The notes beneath the pieces are model-generated. The model saw only the letters and a list, made by a program, of their open reading frames with translations. It ran no database searches and was not told the DNA's origin. Made by a program: the position numbers and the translations under genes. This document shows positions 4,868 through 5,804 of a stretch of 5,804 nt of DNA, piece by piece (position 1 is the stretch's first letter; each line of letters opens with the position of its first letter). Source of the DNA: Clostridiaceae bacterium UBA5444 (GTDB taxonomy: Bacteria; Bacillota; Clostridia; Clostridiales; Oxobacteraceae); assembly GCA_002426575.1 (NCBI GenBank), contig DIRE01000036.1, positions 11,765-17,568 on the forward strand. Reading direction: 5' to 3'.

Positions 4868-5356
4868 ATGGACAAATATCTTGAACAACTTAATCCTGTG
4901 TATAAAAGTGGCTTGTATCAGGTTTATACTGTTTTAATGGTTATATCTATAACCGTGTGCTTTATTACATTACAATTTAATTTTATAATAAGTCTTGTAT
5001 TCGTTGGTCTTGCAGTATTATTTTTCTTTTTAAAACGGAAGCAATATGTTGAATATGAATATACCTTCACTAATGGCGATGTTGATATAGATGTCATTAT
5101 GGAACAGAAAAAAAGAAAAAAAGTTATTAACTTTGATATGAACGATGTATACATAATGGCTCCTGTAGGAAGTGTCGCATTAGATGGTGCCCCGAAAGGC
5201 AAGAAGGTCATTGCATACGGAAAGAATAGCAAAGAAAAGGTGTTTGTAGCTATACTTAGCAAAGAAAATGAAGTTAAAGAAATATATTTTACACCTAATT
5301 TACAGTTTTTAAGCTTATGTTTCAGGAGTAATCCTAGGAATGTAAAAAAAGCATAA
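4868..5356 (+). CDS. Small two-helix membrane protein, DUF6106-like, function unknown
   Basis: I recognise this 162-residue protein only as similar to a clostridial family of unknown function (DUF6106 as I recall it, not verified). Two hydrophobic helices lie at about residues 18-36 and 38-55, joined by a very short turn, so both ends should be cytoplasmic. A basic LKRKQ stop follows the second helix. The soluble part (60-162) begins with EYEYTFTNGDVDIDVI, then a basic KKRKK stretch and the strand-rich segment VINFDMNDVYIMAP. This pattern recalls PH-like membrane-proximal domains, but that is a guess. GGAGGG (4856-4861) is 6 bases before the ATG, so the start is firm. The gene stands alone, divergent from abrB and convergent with the NlpC/P60 gene. 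No enzyme motif is visible. Confidence 0.8.
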   Translation: MDKYLEQLNPVYKSGLYQVYTVLMVISITVCFITLQFNFIISLVFVGLAVLFFFLKRKQYVEYEYTFTNGDVDIDVIMEQKKRKKVINFDMNDVYIMAPVGSVALDGAPKGKKVIAYGKNSKEKVFVAILSKENEVKEIYFTPNLQFLSLCFRSNPRNVKKA

Positions 5357-5405
5357 AATAAAAAGGTTCGGATAAGTAGTTGTTTATCCGAACCTTTTAT
5401 TTTAT
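5355..5405. terminator. Bidirectional terminator between convergent genes
   Basis: A perfect 15-bp stem (AAAAGGTTCGGATAA at 5361-5375 with TTATCCGAACCTTTT at 5384-5398) has an 8-base loop. On the plus strand it is followed by ATTTTAT, and on the minus strand by TATTTTATGC and a later T-run, so it can end both transcripts. With one bulged base, AAAATA/TTATTTT pairing lengthens the stem. It overlaps the stop codons of both flanking genes. Confidence 0.85.
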
Positions 5406-5804
5406 CTAACCCTTCTTGCCATGCTATAATCCATCCATCTTAGTGATGATATCTTTACAACATCACCAGGTACTGGTGCATGAATAAAACTGCCGCCGCC
5501 TATATATATTCCTACATGATATACAGGATCTCCGAAGAATACTAAATCACCTGGCTGCAGGTCTCCTCTTGAAACTGGAGTGCCTTGGCAGGCTTGCTCT
5601 GATGCTCTTCTTTCTAAGTTTATACCAAAGTGAGCAAAAACATATTTTGTAAACCCTGAACAATCAAACCCTGAGGGAGTATTTCCTCCAAGAACATAAG
5701 GAACTCCTAAAAAGTTTTCTGCATATTCTACAATTGAGCTATCACCAAAAGATGATGAATCGTCTCCAGAGTAACTTGGGCCACTGCTTGTACCACTTCC
5801 GCCT
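5402..5804 (-). CDS. NlpC/P60 family cell-wall hydrolase, C-terminal catalytic domain, truncated at window edge
   Basis: The frame enters from the right edge (first full codon 5803-5801) and ends in TAA at 5402-5404; 133 residues are visible. The first 23 or so residues are a Gly/Ser/Asp-rich linker. The NlpC/P60 domain then runs to the end: IVEYAENFLGVPYVLGG, the nucleophile in FDCSG (Cys48 of the visible part), LQPGDLVFF, the catalytic base in YHVGIYIGGG (His96), and the third residue in FIHAP (His108). This papain-like Cys-His-His set cleaves peptidoglycan stem peptides, typically next to diaminopimelate. All three catalytic residues are present. The linker implies further N-terminal domains (for example SH3-like, plus a signal peptide) outside the window, where the start must lie. 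Confidence 0.92.
   Translation of the reverse strand, partial: GGSGTSSGPSYSGDDSSSFGDSSIVEYAENFLGVPYVLGGNTPSGFDCSGFTKYVFAHFGINLERRASEQACQGTPVSRGDLQPGDLVFFGDPVYHVGIYIGGGSFIHAPVPGDVVKISSLRWMDYSMARRVR

Noticed and set aside
4924..5262. 112-codon open frame on the minus strand
   Set aside because: It is antisense to the well-supported gene at 4868-5356. It has no ribosome binding site, and its hydrophobic composition mirrors the opposite strand.

Overview
The window looks like a low-GC Gram-positive chromosome, most likely a spore-forming anaerobe of the class Clostridia. The evidence is AT-rich sequence, strong AGGAGG-type ribosome binding sites, a lipoprotein thioredoxin, an AbrB regulator with a two-cysteine-pair tail, and the gene neighbourhood trmN6(yabB)-rsmI-abrB, which parallels the yabB-yabC-abrB region of Bacillus subtilis. 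The window is ordinary chromosome rather than a mobile region. Both ends cut through genes.

Layout. (1) Bases 1-986 (+) hold the C-terminal part of a type IA topoisomerase (TopB), closed by a very strong hairpin at 989-1035. (2) Bases 1036-1320 hold no convincing gene. They contain a 104-bp two-stem palindrome (1061-1164), then a good sigma-A promoter whose -10 region and start point lie in a 31-bp dyad resembling CsoR/CstR-family operators. (3) Bases 1321-4151 (+) are four tightly packed genes: ccdA (membrane electron carrier), a TlpA/ResA-type thiol-disulfide lipoprotein, a YabB/TrmN6-type methyltransferase, and rsmI (16S rRNA 2'-O-methyltransferase). They end at hairpins shared with the convergent abrB. 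(4) Bases 4207-4455 (-) encode AbrB. Its upstream region has a clear promoter and two Spo0A-box-like repeats. (5) The 412-bp divergent spacer 4456-4867 holds promoters and AT-rich inverted repeats but no gene. (6) Bases 4868-5356 (+) encode a small two-helix membrane protein (DUF6106-like). A bidirectional terminator follows, then (7) the C-terminal catalytic domain of an NlpC/P60 cell-wall hydrolase on the minus strand, running off the right edge.

How the parts work together. CcdA and the lipoprotein thioredoxin form a plausible two-component pathway carrying reducing power from cytoplasmic thioredoxin to the outer face of the membrane. The operator-like dyad suggests control by a copper- or persulfide-sensing repressor, which is an inference. 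The two RNA methyltransferases downstream are housekeeping translation genes that may be partly co-transcribed with this module. No clearly novel multi-gene system is visible. The most interesting signals are regulatory: the ccdA operator, the abrB control region and the 104-bp palindrome.
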